A DNA stretch of 64,000 nt from Tetrahymena thermophila SB210 (lineage: Eukaryota; Ciliophora; Oligohymenophorea; Hymenostomatida; Tetrahymenidae). How positions within the stretch are numbered: position 1 is the stretch's first letter; every line of letters starts with the position of its first letter. Below the pieces are notes generated by a model. The model made no database searches and was not told the origin of the DNA. It was given only the letters and a program-made list of their open reading frames with translations. Made by a program: the position numbers and the translations under genes. Shown one piece after another: positions 27,001 through 39,800 of this stretch. The stretch covers positions 53,974-117,973 of the forward strand of contig NW_002476194.1 in NCBI RefSeq assembly GCF_000189635.1, given 5' to 3'.

Positions 27001-30000
27001 GAAAAAAATTGCAAATACAATAGGATATGGATCAGATTAATCTTTCCACCAAAAAACAGCTTAATTATTTTAATCCCTGTTATCTAAGCAAGCATTAGTT
27101 ACTTAACTATTCCAGGATGATATAGCTTTTTAAGCATAAGTATTTAAGTAAGAACATGAAAAGTCTTTGAATGTTCCCTTATTCAATTAAAATAAGTATT
27201 AGAAACAAATCAATAATCAAATTAATAAAGTTAATTTTTTACAATAACTTAAGTTACTGAGTTAGTTACGCTTGAGGTTGCAAGCTACCAGTTTAAGCAT
27301 GCTTGATTAGTTTAATTACTATTATCTAAGCATATGGTGTTTATTTAATTATTGCATTTTAAAATTATCTTATTTTAATAGTTATTCTAAAATGCACAAC
27401 TATTGTCAGTAAATATTCCCTATTTAGTTTTATTAAAAATGTGTGAATTTAAAATATAAGTTAATTATTCATTTTTTTTATATTTCACTTTTTATTGTTG
27501 TAAAAATTAAAATTTTACCACAGCCTAATTAGATATTTAAGAGTCTAAAGAACTCATATTCCAATTTAAACAAGCTTGATTATTTTGAGTAGTATTATCT
27601 AAACAGACCCCATAAATACTATAATTACATTAATTTATGGGCTTATTAGCATACATATTTAAAATAGCACAAGTATTGTCTTGATAAATACCCTTAAATT
27701 AAATAGTTAAAATTAAATCTTTTAAGAATTAAAAATATAAAAATGCTTACAACTGGATATGGCGAAGAAGAATAATTATTCCATTAAAAACATCCTTACT
27801 AGTTATTGTTGATAGGTGAATTATATATGCAGACATTATTTTAAATATTGCAATCTTTTATTTAATTCTGAACGAAAACATTTAGATACGCACAAGAGCC
27901 ATCCTTGAATATCCCCTTTTCAAAAATTAAAATAATATTATTTAATTCTATATGAAATTTATATTTAGCCAAACTAAATCTGTAAAATATTGTGTAAGTT
28001 AGTAAAAAATATCATAATAAAATGAAATATAAATGGATTTTATATAAAGTTGCAATTACAATAGGATAAGATTAATCTTTCCACCAAAAAACAGCTTAAT
28101 TATTTTTATCCCTGTTATCTAAGCAAGCATTAGTTACTTAACTATTCCAGGATAATATAGTTTTTTAAGCATAACTATTTAAGTAAGAGCATGAATGGTC
28201 TTTGAATTTTCCCTTATTTAATTAAAATAAATATTTCAAACAAATCAATGATTAAATTAACAAATTTAATTATTTACAATAACTTAAGTTACTGAGTTAG
28301 TCACGCTTGAGGCTGCAAGCTACCAGTTTAAGCATGCTTGATTAGTTTAATTTCTATTATCTAAGCATATGGTGTTTATTTATTAATTGCAATTTAAAAT
28401 TATCTTATTTTAATAGTTATTCTAAAATGCACAACTATTGTCAGTAAATATTCCCTATTTAATTTTATTAAAAATGTGTTTATATAAAATCTAAATAATT
28501 TATAAATTTTTATTATATTCATCTTTTGATAATTTGAAGTATCAAAATTTTACCACAGCTTAATTAGAATTTAAAGAGTCTAAAGAACTCATATTCCAAT
28601 TTAAACAAGTTTGATTATTTGGAGAAGTATTATCTAAACAGACCCCAGTAATATTATAACTACATAATTTTATTGGCTTATTATTATAAATATTTAAAAA
28701 AGCACAAGTACTATCTTAGTAAATACCCTTAAAAATAGTTAATTAAAATTCATTATTTTAAGAATTAATAATATTGTGTATGTAAGTAAAAAATATTATA
28801 ATTTAAAGAAATATCAAAGGAATTTGAATAAAGTTTCAAATACAATAGGATTTGGATCAGATGAGTCTTTCCACCAAAAAACAGCTTAATTTAATTAATT
28901 TTTATTCTCTAAGCAAACATTATTTACTTAACTATTCCATTATAATATAGATTTTTGGGCATAGGTATTTAAGAAAGAGCACGAATAATCATTGAATATT
29001 CCCTTAATTAATGAAAATAAATAATATAAACCAATCAATTATTAAATTAACAAAGGTAATTCTTTACAATAACTTGTTCTGGTGAGTTAGTTACACTAGA
29101 GACGGCAAGCTACCAGTTTAAACATGCTTGATTACTTTTTCTATTATCTAAGCATATGGTGTTTATTTATTAATTACATTTTGAAATTGTTTTATTTTAA
29201 TATTAATTCAAAAATGCGCAACTATTGTCAGCAAATATTCCCTATTTAGTTTAATTAAAAATATTTGAATTTAAAATTTAATTTATCTATAGATTTTTAT
29301 TATATTCAACATTTTATTGTTGAAAGTATTAAAATCTTACCACTGCCTAATTAGAAATTGAAGAATCTAGAGAACTCATATTCCAATTTAAACAAGCTTG
29401 ATTGTTTTGAGAAGTATTATCTAAACAGACCCCATAAACATTATAATTACATTGTTGTATGGGCTTATTAGAATAAATATTTAAAATAGCACACGTATTG
29501 TCTTAATAAATACCCTTAAAATAATAAATTAAAATTAAATCTTTTAAGAATTTAAAATAAAAAATGGTTACAATAGGATATATATATAAATATTGCGCTG
29601 AAAATGTAGAATTCCATTAAATACATCCTTGCTGGTTTTTATTGACAGTAGAATTATATTTACAGACATTGTTTGAAGTATTACAATCTTTTATTTAATT
29701 TTGAACAAAAGTATTTAGATATGCACAAGAACCATCTTAGAAGATCCCCTTTAACAAAAATAATAAAAATATTATTTAATTCTATATTAAATTTATATTT
29801 GACCTAAATCAATCTAGTAAATTGTGAAAATTGGGAAAAATATCATAATTAATAGAAATATCAAAGGAATTTGAAAAAACTTGCAATTACGATAGGATTT
29901 GGATTAGATGAGTCTTTCCACCAAAAAACAGCTTAATTATCCTTATCTCTATTATCTAAGCAAACATTAGTTACTTAACTATTCCAGGATAATATAGCTT

Positions 30001-32018
30001 TTTTAGCATAAGTGTTTAAGTAAGAGCATGAATAGTCTTTGAAGATTCCCTTATTTAATTAAAATAAATAATAAAAATTAATAATAATTAAATTATTAAA
30101 ATAATTTTTTACAATAATTTGGTTTGTCGAATTAGTTACATTTGAAGCTGAAACCTACCAATTTATACATGCTTGCTTATTTTATAAAATTCTATTATCT
30201 AAGCATATGTCGTTGATTTGTTAATTACAATTAAAAATTATTTTATTTTAATATTAATTCAAAAATGCACAACTATTGTCAGTAAATATTCCCTATTTAG
30301 TTTTATTAAAAATATGTAAATTTAAAATCTAAGTTTTCTATAAATTTTTATTTTATTCCACATTTGAAAGTTTAAAGTATCAAAATTTTACCACAGCCTA
30401 ATTAGAAATTGAAGAATCTAGAGAACTCATATTCCAATTTAAGCAAGCTTAATTATCTTAAGAAATATTATCTAAACAAATTGTGTTGATATTAAAATTG
30501 CAGTTTATTATTTTTTATTTAGTATATTGATTTTAAATGGCGCATGAAAAATCACTAAATATGCCCTAATTGATTTAATTAATTAATTAATATTTTTTTA
30601 AAAAAGTAAAGCAAATTTTTAGAATAAAAAGTTAAAACTTAATAAATACTATTGGTTAAGTTGTTTATTATATAGATGAAAGATTCCATGAAATACATCC
30701 TTATAGATTATTATTGAGAGAAGAATTATAAATACACACACCAGTATTTTAAGTGTTGCAATTATTGATTTTTTTACTATCGTATACATCTTTATATGCA
30801 CATGTTCCATCAGAAAATATTCCCTAATATTATTAATTATTAGTATTAAAATAAATTAAATAAAATAATTTTTATATTTAACAATTTTAACTTTTCTTAA
30901 AATAAATATAAATAATTAATTATTATACTATTATTATTTGATTATTGTTTTATGAGATTTACTGAGTATTCCATTAAAAGCAACCTTATTAATTATTAGC
31001 AGTACTATCTAAGCAAACTTAATTAATATTCTAATTACAATATTTTATTTTTTTGTTTGAATAGATTCCTAAGAAGACGCATGTCCCATCAATATCAAAT
31101 TTACCCTAACAATAATTTAATCAAATAATTTCTTTAAAAAATTAATAAATTACAATTGGCTACGATGTATCTAAGATATTTAATTTAGAGAGATCCCAAC
31201 AAGTGTTGTCAACTGGATTAAAACATACTGAGCTAACATATAAATGAGAGCAATCATTTTAGGAATTCACTTTCTAACTTTATGTTATGCAGTTTCTTTA
31301 TGTACCTGAAACACCTAAAATCCCATATTACGTATAAAGGGTTTGCATTTAGGAAGTATTATATATTTAGCATTTGTTATTTTCCTTTTAGTTGATACAG
31401 TAATTATCTGCACAAGAAACTGCATTTAGATTATCATTTAATCCTAAAATGCAAACTTTAGAAAGTCCTGATAAACCATTTAAACTAGTTTGAGGCAGAT
31501 CTCTATAACCTATGCAAGTTATTGAAGCATCTTTACTTTATAATTAGCATACAGGATTTGTTGAAAAATCAGAAAGGTTACCAGAGTATAAAGTAATCAC
31601 CCAATTCTATAAATTAAGCTATAGTAAATCTGTTTTTTTTAAATATGTAAAATTAGTTATGTAATATATTTTATATTAACAATTAAAGCATAGAATTTAA
31701 TTTACTAAACTAATTGCATAAAAAGAAAGAATTTTGATTTGTAAGGCACCGCCCTCCTTTGAAGCCTCCAATATTAACAATAACATGTTAAGTATTTGTA
31801 ACATCATAGCATGATTATTAATCCACACAACAAAAACTTGCAGTGTTGTTATAATTATAGTTACTACATCCTTAAGTTATCCATGCGCATTAATCATTAT
31901 AGTTAGCGCCTGTTGCTAAAGTACAGTCGCATGTTAATATAAACTACCAATCGTATTAGCTATTCAAGCATCTTATAAAAAAAATAAGTTATAAACAAAT
32001 ATACTTTATTCTATTCAT
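13058..32018 (-). CDS. Giant Cys-module / beta-helix / multi-pass membrane protein, copy B (complete)
   Basis: Minus-strand gene of about 19 kb with several dozen introns. The ATG at 32018-32016 is followed by a signal-peptide-like stretch (MNRIKYICLQLIFF). Exon 1 is 31706-32018, and the second exon starts at 31629. Order from N to C: Cys-rich head; 26 Cys-module exons (31110 down to about 24.5 kb); furin-like Cys-rich exons (24.5-19.45 kb); a parallel beta-helix-like region (about 19.45-15.24 kb, with rungs such as AFNKGGVIYY and FIKNSAYIGAIF); a Cys pocket containing GHLGALCEDCD; several membrane helices; and a cytoplasmic tail. Resolved 3' exons are 14935-15025, 14029-14584, 13601-13967 and 13058-13542, ending in TGA at 13060-13058 with all phases matching. 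The C-terminal layout is, from memory, that of the large family of ciliate putative transmembrane proteins. Ligand and role are unknown. Confidence 0.8.
15240..19450 (-). other. Beta-helix-like region of giant protein B
   Basis: Reverse-strand exons read as runs of Asn-, Ser- and small-hydrophobic-rich rungs with recurrent GG and N-x-A motifs, typical of right-handed parallel beta-helices of the polymorphic-outer-membrane/pectate-lyase kind. It opens near 19.45 kb with NESEFTKALVYMNELGV and ends near 15.24 kb just before KCYNQLSNC. The boundaries of individual exons were not resolved. Around 17.38-17.75 kb the DNA looks intronic. The fold assignment is by pattern, not by alignment. Confidence 0.6.
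19450..24500 (-). other. Furin/growth-factor-receptor-like Cys-rich region of giant protein B
   Basis: Reverse-strand exons rich in C-x-x-C and C-x-x-C-x(n)-C, such as CEPCPENCLSCFYGG near 21.14 kb. The counterparts in copy A include LCSSVNNCLQCSFEYF (about 0.8 kb) and ISINSGSCTFCH (about 1.64 kb). This is the usual extracellular linker between N-terminal modules and the beta-helix in large ciliate surface proteins. Exon borders are only partly resolved. Confidence 0.65.
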
Positions 32019-32960
32019 TGCTTTTCTTTTTCTACTTTTTTATCATAATTATACAAACAGAAAGTTAATTATTATGAATTTTACAAAAGAATCCAAATAA
32101 AAACAAATTTTTTGAAAAGAAATTGTGGTTATTCTAAATCTCTTAATACTTTCTACTTTGAAAAAAAAGTAATAATTTACTTTTCCTCTAAAAATTTAAT
32201 CAAATATCTCATATATTAGAATTTTACCAATAAATTAGAAAGGATTTTTAGAAGTGGGTGCTTAAGAAAAAATATAAAAATTTAAAAGTGTAATAAATTA
32301 CCATACAAAGTATAGAAACAATTAATTTGTTAGTAGAAATTTATATTTACTTAAAAATTGAATTCAAAGTATCAAAAAATCACTATTTTTTATCTATACA
32401 AATCTTTTTACATTCTACTAAAAATATTTCTTTCGAATTTTTCAAAAAATACATTAAATATAAAATAAAGACTATAAAATATTGTAAAAATCAAACATAA
32501 GGCTTAGAAAATAAAATGAAATTTAATTATAGTATTCAACTAAACCCAATAATAAATGCTAATTTAAAAAGATACTTAAATAAGTCATAATAAACCCATT
32601 TTTTTAAATAAATAAATAATAGATTTTTTTTATTGAATTACTTTGCTAAATATTCTAAATTTATTAAAAATTATATGTATTTATTGATGAAAATTTAATT
32701 TTATTGAAGAAAAAATTTAATAGTAAAAGATAAAATAATTAAATATAAAAATTAAAAAGAAAGAAAAAAAAATAAATTTATAAACAAATTAGATATTATT
32801 TTATAATTATTTTAAATTTTTCCTAAAATTTTTTTAACTAAAGTGTAAAATAAATATCTTAAAAAATTATTTAAAATCATTTTATTATGAAATATTGAAA
32901 ACTCCAAGTTTTTGGATCAGCTATATTATAAAATTAAATATTTTATTTTTAACCAAAAAC
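21229..32960. repeat. Segmental duplication, copy B
   Basis: Partner of 1-10680. It covers the 5' half of giant gene B plus about 900 bp upstream of its start codon. Differences include an in-frame 6-bp addition in exon 1 (exon 313 bp against 307 bp), an intron insertion at about 22222-22455, and the changed number of modules. Confidence 0.9.
24500..31110 (-). repeat. Tandem array of 26 Cys-module exons, copy B
   Basis: Exon starts lie near 24717, 24948, 25174, 25407, 25633, 25858, 26125, 26364, 26647, 26875, 27176, 27420, 27691, 27912, 28211, 28450, 28725, 29001, 29240, 29513, 29743, 30048, 30291, 30563, 30817 and 31110. The four-type unit marker (ccacagcct or a variant) lies near 25462, 26475, 27519, 28553, 29339 and 30391. 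Compared with copy A there is one more four-exon unit, and one module is missing between 28725 and 29001, hence 26 rather than 23 exons. Confidence 0.85.
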
Positions 32961-34025
32961 ATTCAACTAAAATTAAAAAAAATAGAAAAACATTAAAAAA
33001 AGTATTTAAATTATTTTATATTTTAAATTTAATTTTTTTATTAAATTTAGATAAATTTTAATGTAAAATATAATATCCTTGAAAATTCATTTCTATTAAG
33101 ATAAATTTAATATAATATATAGTATCTTTTAAAATTAATTTCTATTAAGATTTTATCTTTCAAAATATCAAACTTGTCAGTTTATTTGTTTATTTTATAA
33201 CTTAAAAAAATTTTAAAAAATATAAAATTTCATTTTTAAATAATTATTTTTTTTATTAAATTAAGATAAATTAAATAATATCACTTTTAGAATTAGTTTC
33301 TATTAAGATTTTTATTATTTTTAATGTGTTTTGATTTTTCTATCTTATATAATTTACTATTTAACTTTACGAAAACAATCATTCAATGAAAATTAAAAAG
33401 TTAGAAATAATTAATAATATTTAATAACTAAATCAAATTTTTAAAACGAACGAACAATTATTTCCATATTAAATCAAGATAAATTTAATTTTATAAATAA
33501 ATAAATAAATACCATTTAAAGTTAGTTTCTATTAAGGTTATATAATATTCAATTTTTTATTTAATTAATAGATCTATTAGTATATTTAGTAATATTAACT
33601 ATTTTATTAAATACTAATATAATCAATTAACTAAAAATAAAACAAAAAAATAAAATAAATGTTAATCTCAAAATAATATTTTAATAATTGGTTAAATGTA
33701 AAATAATTTGATTTCTTCAGAATTTAATATATTTTAAATCTATTTTTAACTTCAAAAGTTTGTTTCATCAAAATTAGATCACCTATAAGAAATTAACTTA
33801 AATATTAGGTATAAATTTTTTCAATTATTAAATTTCACCAAAAATTCATTTATTTATTATTTAAAAAAGGGGTAAAAAAATTGATGAATAAGGAATAGTG
33901 TAGATAACATTTTCTTTATAAAATTGTTAAAATCTCATAACCTTAGAACTCTTTTTTTCGTAAAAACTAAATTTTATTTTATGTTCATTATGCTCTTAGA
34001 ATAAATTAATTTATTGATTTTCAAA
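32019..34025. other. Intergenic region 5' of giant gene B, with degenerate repeats
   Basis: No coding frame was recognised. The first 900 bp match the region upstream of copy A. From about 33.04 to 33.54 kb there is a degenerate repeat: ttctattaag occurs at 33091, 33140, 33298 and 33527, each preceded by attaaat(t/c)aagataaat-like or aaaattagttt-like text. It separates divergent genes (giant B minus, LRR gene 2 plus). Confidence 0.6.
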
Positions 34026-36300
34026 ATGCGCATGGGCAGAAAAGTTTTAGAATAATATTTAAAATAATGTTAACGATTTAAAAATTAAAATAGAAGAATG
34101 CTTTTTTCTTGTTTGCAAAAGCATTGCTTTGAATATTTTAATTAAGCTTCCTATTGAAATTTTCAATCTTAATATTTATTTCTAACTTTTTTACTTTTGT
34201 TAATGTTTTTATTTTTTTTACTTGATTATAAAAAATATTAACAAAATTAATATTTTTACAGAAAAAATACTATATCATATAATTGTATCCAAAGTTTAGG
34301 CTTTAGTTTATCTAAATGCTAAAACCTAATTACTTTAAATTTAGACCTTTGGTAAAATTATTTACTTTAGTGATTATAAGTAACCTCCTCTAATTTATTC
34401 ACTTTTAAAATTCTAAAAGGGATTGTTAAATAAAAGATCAAGGATTATTAAGTTTAATCTCATAGATCTCAAGATGCACAAACCTTTCAACTTTAATGCT
34501 TTAACTTAGGTATTAATAAAAACATTAAAACTATTTTTTTTTTTCATCAAGAGTATTAAAATTATATTTTATCCATCTCTTAAAAACCTGATCTTCTGCT
34601 TATTAAGAATTATTAATTTGGAATAAAGAATTGTTTATACAAAACAAAAGATGATTTATAAAAAATAACAATGAACATCCTAATTTTTTTCCCTATTGAT
34701 ATATTTTAAAAATTAGTTAATTAATGCTTGAAATAAAAATTTACTGAAAAGTTTATTAATTCTTTTATAAAGTGAAAAAAAAAAAATCGAATTTGGAATA
34801 AAAATATTATTTTAATTAATTTTTCTTTTGTTTAGTATAATAAATGAACAAAGCTTTTAAAAAAAATATAAAATTTATTCTTTATTGAATATATTTTAAT
34901 TTTAAAATAATTATTTAAAGGGATAATTAATTGTTCTTTAAGGATTCTTTAGGTTTTGAAAGATTGATGAACCTTAAAAATTTAAAAATGGATCTAAGGT
35001 AAAATTATTTCATTTCTTTTTTAGCTATTTTTCTCAATAATTCGTTACTGGGTTTCTTAAATATTTTAATCATCAGAACATATTATAAATATTTTTAAAA
35101 TTTCTCAGAATTCCCTCTGCCTATCTTATCAAGAGCGAGCTTAGGATATATATTTAGAGAATAAAATTTTCTTTATTTTAATTTAAATAATTTTTGGAAT
35201 CCATATATTTTATTCATCACAAGAATAATTTTATTATTTTTCTAATAGAATTATTAATAAAATAAATACTAAAAAAAGGGGGAATTTAATTTATTAAAAA
35301 GGTATTATTACTTTAGGCTCTTGTTTAGAAAAATGTAAGAATCTTAAAAATCTTTTTATTGATCTCTCTAGGTATTTATTTTCTTTATTTTATAAGCTAA
35401 ATTAAAAATAGTAGCAAAATGCTTTTAAAAATATAATTATTAATACAAAATTGTATCTAATTTAATTTTATATTATTTATAAAGTGGCAATAATTTATCA
35501 ACTGTTAGTATTAATGACTCAGTGCCCATAGTATCAAATCTTAAGCTTATTTAATCTTTAACTCTTAAACCATGGTAATGATATTTATTTATTTATTTTA
35601 ATTATTAATAAAAAATATTGAAACAATTTGTTGAAAAGAAAAAGTAATTTGAAAAAGATATCAAAGTATAATTCTAATATTTTGACTAACTTTTATTTCT
35701 TTAAATATTCCAATTATTTAATAATAATTTAGTATTTTTTTTCATTTTGAATTATTAAATAAAAAATATTATTGAGTAAGACTATTCAAGTATTTAAAAA
35801 TATTTTCAATTCCAAAAACAAAATAGATTTAAATAATTGTAAATAGATACATATATTAATTATAAAAATAGATGTTTATTAAAAAAAATATTTGAAGAAT
35901 TGTTGAATTTTATTTTGATAACAAACATTTTTCTCATTAACTTCAATTAATTATATAATAAATAATTTTATTTTATTTACTCACCTATTAAATTTATATA
36001 CGTTTAAATAATATTTTATTTAGCTTTTTTATTTACTAAAATCTATTTCTTAAAAGGTATAAAAAATATGAAAAAAGTGATATTAATTATTTAATTCATC
36101 AATTAAATGAATTGCGAAAACTAAATTATTTAAATCTAACAATTGAGTAATCTTAATTTTTAAAAAAAATCTTAATTGCATTTTAAAATAATAATAATAA
36201 TAATAGTTTCTCTGCACCTGTAATAAAGGATATGAAATAGTAATTCTATAATAAATTGAAAAGATAAAATATTAAATTAGTTTAGATATTAAATGTGTGA
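34026..36300 (+). CDS. LRR gene 2 (one repeat per exon)
   Basis: Plus-strand leucine-rich-repeat gene. The likely start is ATG 34026 (MRMGRKVLEQYLKQC), but the join to the next exon was not resolved. Well-supported exons, all with phase-2 borders, are 34262-34351 (KCQNLITLNLDL), 34921-34998 (RLMNLKNLKMDL), 35279-35371 (LGSCLEKCKNLKNLFIDLS), 35485-35574 (IVSNLKLIQSLTL) and the terminal exon 36057-36300 (LNELRKLNYLNLTIE), with TGA at 36298. A further exon probably lies at about 34371-34485 (LLNKRSRIIKFNLIDL). The repeat type and exon design resemble LRR gene 1. It converges on the PH/LRR gene that ends at 36867. Function unknown. Confidence 0.7.
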
Positions 36301-36866
36301 AAACTTATTTTATATAATTAAACTATATAATGTGAATCATATTAACCTACCTTTAAAATAAAATGGTTTAAAATTATTAAAATAATAAATACTATTAAAT
36401 TTTACATATTTTTATTTAATTTTTTATTATATTTTTAATTTTTGTAAAGTTAAAATATCGTACCTCAATGATAAAGATAAAATTATATTGAACTATAAAT
36501 TTTTTTTCTAAAGATATTTAGTTTAATTTACATAGTTTTTTAAATAAATTTATAATAAAAGTGAATTTTAATCTATTCTTGAATTAATTATGAAAAAACA
36601 ATAAATTTACACTTTAAATAATTTATAACTATAAATATTCAATGAAATAAACACTAGAAATATTATGATTGAAATGTAATTGATTCTTTAGTTAATGCAT
36701 ATTGAAGTTTTTATATTGCCATATGACATCATTAATCGCTTTGAAACAAAAATAAAATTAATATGATGAATGAAAAATTTAACTATTGGTTATTTTTTAT
36801 TTAAGAAAAATCAAGTTATTGATAAAATATATTGGTTATTAGTTAACTTATTTTTGCTAATTATAT
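36301..36866. other. Convergent intergenic spacer
   Basis: AT-rich DNA between the stop of LRR gene 2 (plus) and the stop of the PH/LRR gene (minus). It should hold both 3' UTRs. I see no gene or distinct signal. Confidence 0.6.
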
Positions 36867-39800
36867 TCAGTTTTATTAGCTTTATATTAATGAAAACGAA
36901 AAAAATTAACTCCTTAAGTTGTTAGATTGCTTATCTAGCTCGGTATATGTTTTTTCAAATTAGTTGAAAGTAGTAAAGTCAATTTTTATTTCCTGAATTG
37001 TAAAATTTTCATCAAGTACTTTAATTAAATTGGTATAAGCTTCAACTGAAAGCGGATTACCTCTTAAAGAAAGTAATTCAGTCCTATAATTGTCTTAGAA
37101 ACTTAATATAAAGCTTGCTAATTAATTTGGTAAAGGATTTTTAAGGTTATCTAAATAAAGTTTTTTAAATATTTATCTTTGTGAAATGAAAGCACCAAAA
37201 TTTGAGAGTTCGTTTATAAATTAGTTTCTTGATAAATCAAGATCAATCATTTCAAAATCCTCCAAATCTCTTTTATTTTACAAAATAAATTAGTAAAAAA
37301 CAAACTGATTAAATATATATAAAAATTTTTACTAAATCAATGGTTGAGCTTAATTCTATATATCTTCTATAGTTTTCATAAACCTCTGTAAACCTTTGTC
37401 TGTTATTTAGTTTCCAGCAAAGCTTAATCTCTAAAAGAAATACACCTATTCCTTTCTTGGGCTATTTTAATTTGATTTATTGCTATACCTAAGACTAACT
37501 TATCTCCAAGTTGTCTCTTCTGGAATTTCATCTTTCACTGGATTGTAATAATTATGCATTTACCATTTGTATCTTTCCTTTATTGCATCTAAAATTAAAG
37601 AAAAGAGTCCATCTTTCAAATTACAATCATCTAAAACCAAATTTTAAAGCTACTAGCAGTTCTCACTTTATAAATATACATTCAGTTATCTCACACTCTA
37701 ACCAATATTTTAAGAAAATAAATTTTGAAGAAAAAAAAACAACAAAAAAAAGAAAGAATAGAATCATTTTATTATTTACCTCAGGGTCCATTTCATTTTA
37801 GCTTAAATTTATAAAATTTATTCTAGTTTTTTTTAATGGTTTACTAAGGTATTTAAATAATTCTTTTATAGAAATAGGTGATAATCCAGAATTTTATAGA
37901 TTAATAATTTGTAGCTTCTAATGAGACGTAATTGTGTCAAAAATTAATATGCATAGTTTTTGTTCTATTGCAAGATTTTTCTTAGATAACTCTTTATTTG
38001 AAATAGCATAGTGTGAAAGATTTAATTCAATCACATCAAGGTCATTAAAATATTTAAATAAGTTTCCATTGTTTCCTATCTTTATCAAATAATGCATGTA
38101 AGCTTTTAATGCTACCATGTTTCTTATTGTTTTACTCCACATTAAGCCAACTCTTGTGCTGTCATATTCAATAACTAAATTCCTATTTAGAAGTTTTACA
38201 ATGAATGCATGCTTTTTTGCTATAAAAATTAAATGAATATAATAATTAAAGTTTTTAAAGAAAATAGAATTAATTATACCTACAATAAAATCTTCAACTT
38301 AATCAATTTAAATTTCTCCAAAACCATTTGGTTTCTTTTAAACTATACTTTCCTTTCCGTTGCTTTAGTTAAATTTTAATTCAGGAGCACTTTTATACCA
38401 AATTAATGTAAACTACTTTAATTCTAGCCATCTAAACTTGAATTTATCTTTGTTCTCTTGATATTTTTTAAAATTTTTACTTATTCAATTGTTAAAAGGC
38501 TTAAAAATTTAAATTATATGCTATGAATCGAAAAATAAAAAATAACTGTACATACTGCTTTTTTTAAATACCGAGGCCGCCTTAATAATATCTTCATCAT
38601 ATAGATTCCTTGAATCTTCTTAAACTTATTCTATAATTTAAGGTTTGTCTTTAGTTTTTTATTTGGAATTGGATATTGGAATATTAGCTATAAGAGTAGT
38701 ATCTATCAATTACTGTATCAAATAGTCGTTTTAAATTGTATTTATCATTTATGTTTATGAAATTTTTTTTTATAATTAATTTTGCTGACTCAAACTTTTG
38801 TATTTAAAGTTAATAGGTAAAAATTATATATTGTTTTATTATTCTTTTTCTTTATTTTTTTCTTTCTATATTGGATGCTACTGCTACAACTGTTGCTCTG
38901 ATTTAATAGACTATTGACTACCCTAAAAAAATAAATTTTTATTATAAATATTATCTAGGAAAAATCAATTTACTTACTGCTTTACTTCTACTTGATGACT
39001 GGGCAGAATAAATATCACAAAATTGTTTTTACAAGTTTTCAAACATTATTTCCTCTAATTCAATTTTATTTTAGCTATTTAAAAATTTTTACTCATTTTA
39101 TTAAATTATTAATTAGTTATTTTTCAAATTTGATTGATATATTTTTGGAGTTGAATTTTGAAATTATAAATTGTTTATTTGATTTATTTAATTTAAATTC
39201 TTTTCGATTTTTAGTTAAGGAACAATAATTTTATTTTATTTATATTAATTCATTTTATTGTGCTTTTTAAATACTCTTAAAACTGCTATTATTATTTCGC
39301 TATTTTGAAAAAGCTTTGGTATTTATTCTTGCCCTTTATTTAGTTCTTTTAATGAAGACATTTTTTGTAAGTATAGAGGAATATTGATTAGTTATTTTTA
39401 AATTAAGAAATTATTTGAGAGCAATTTTTATTAAACATCTGTCTCATAGTTACAGTTATAGAGTGGGTAGATGTTTTCAGCAAAAGGAAACAAGTACTAA
39501 ATATTATCAAGAGATGCTTATAAAATAATATGATAAAAAATATACAATATATTTTTCTTTTTTTTCAAAAATTCAGAAACTTTTTTTCTAGTTTAATTAT
39601 TTTATTGTAATATTTTAAGTTTTTGTTTTTATTCTGATTCATAAAATTATATTTCACATTCTACTTGGCTATATTATTTTAGCAGCTTTTCAAATACATT
39701 AAAATTATATTCTTCCATTTCTTTATCTTTAATATTATAAGCATAAAGTATCTAGTTTTCATCTTTGATCCATCCTAGCTTCCCTTTGATTTTTATTTCT

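Noticed and set aside
25330-30600. CRISPR-like regular repeat-spacer appearance of the arrays
   Set aside because: Unit size is about 1 kb and 250 bp, the repeats encode protein modules with introns, and the genome is eukaryotic.
37511-37801. 96-codon plus-strand ORF
   Set aside because: It is antisense to exon 6, the intron at 37698-37779 and the end of exon 5 of the PH/LRR gene, whose minus-strand frame shows clear LRR motifs and matching splice phases.
38992-39228. 78-codon plus-strand ORF
   Set aside because: Antisense to the long Gln-rich exon 2 of the PH/LRR gene.
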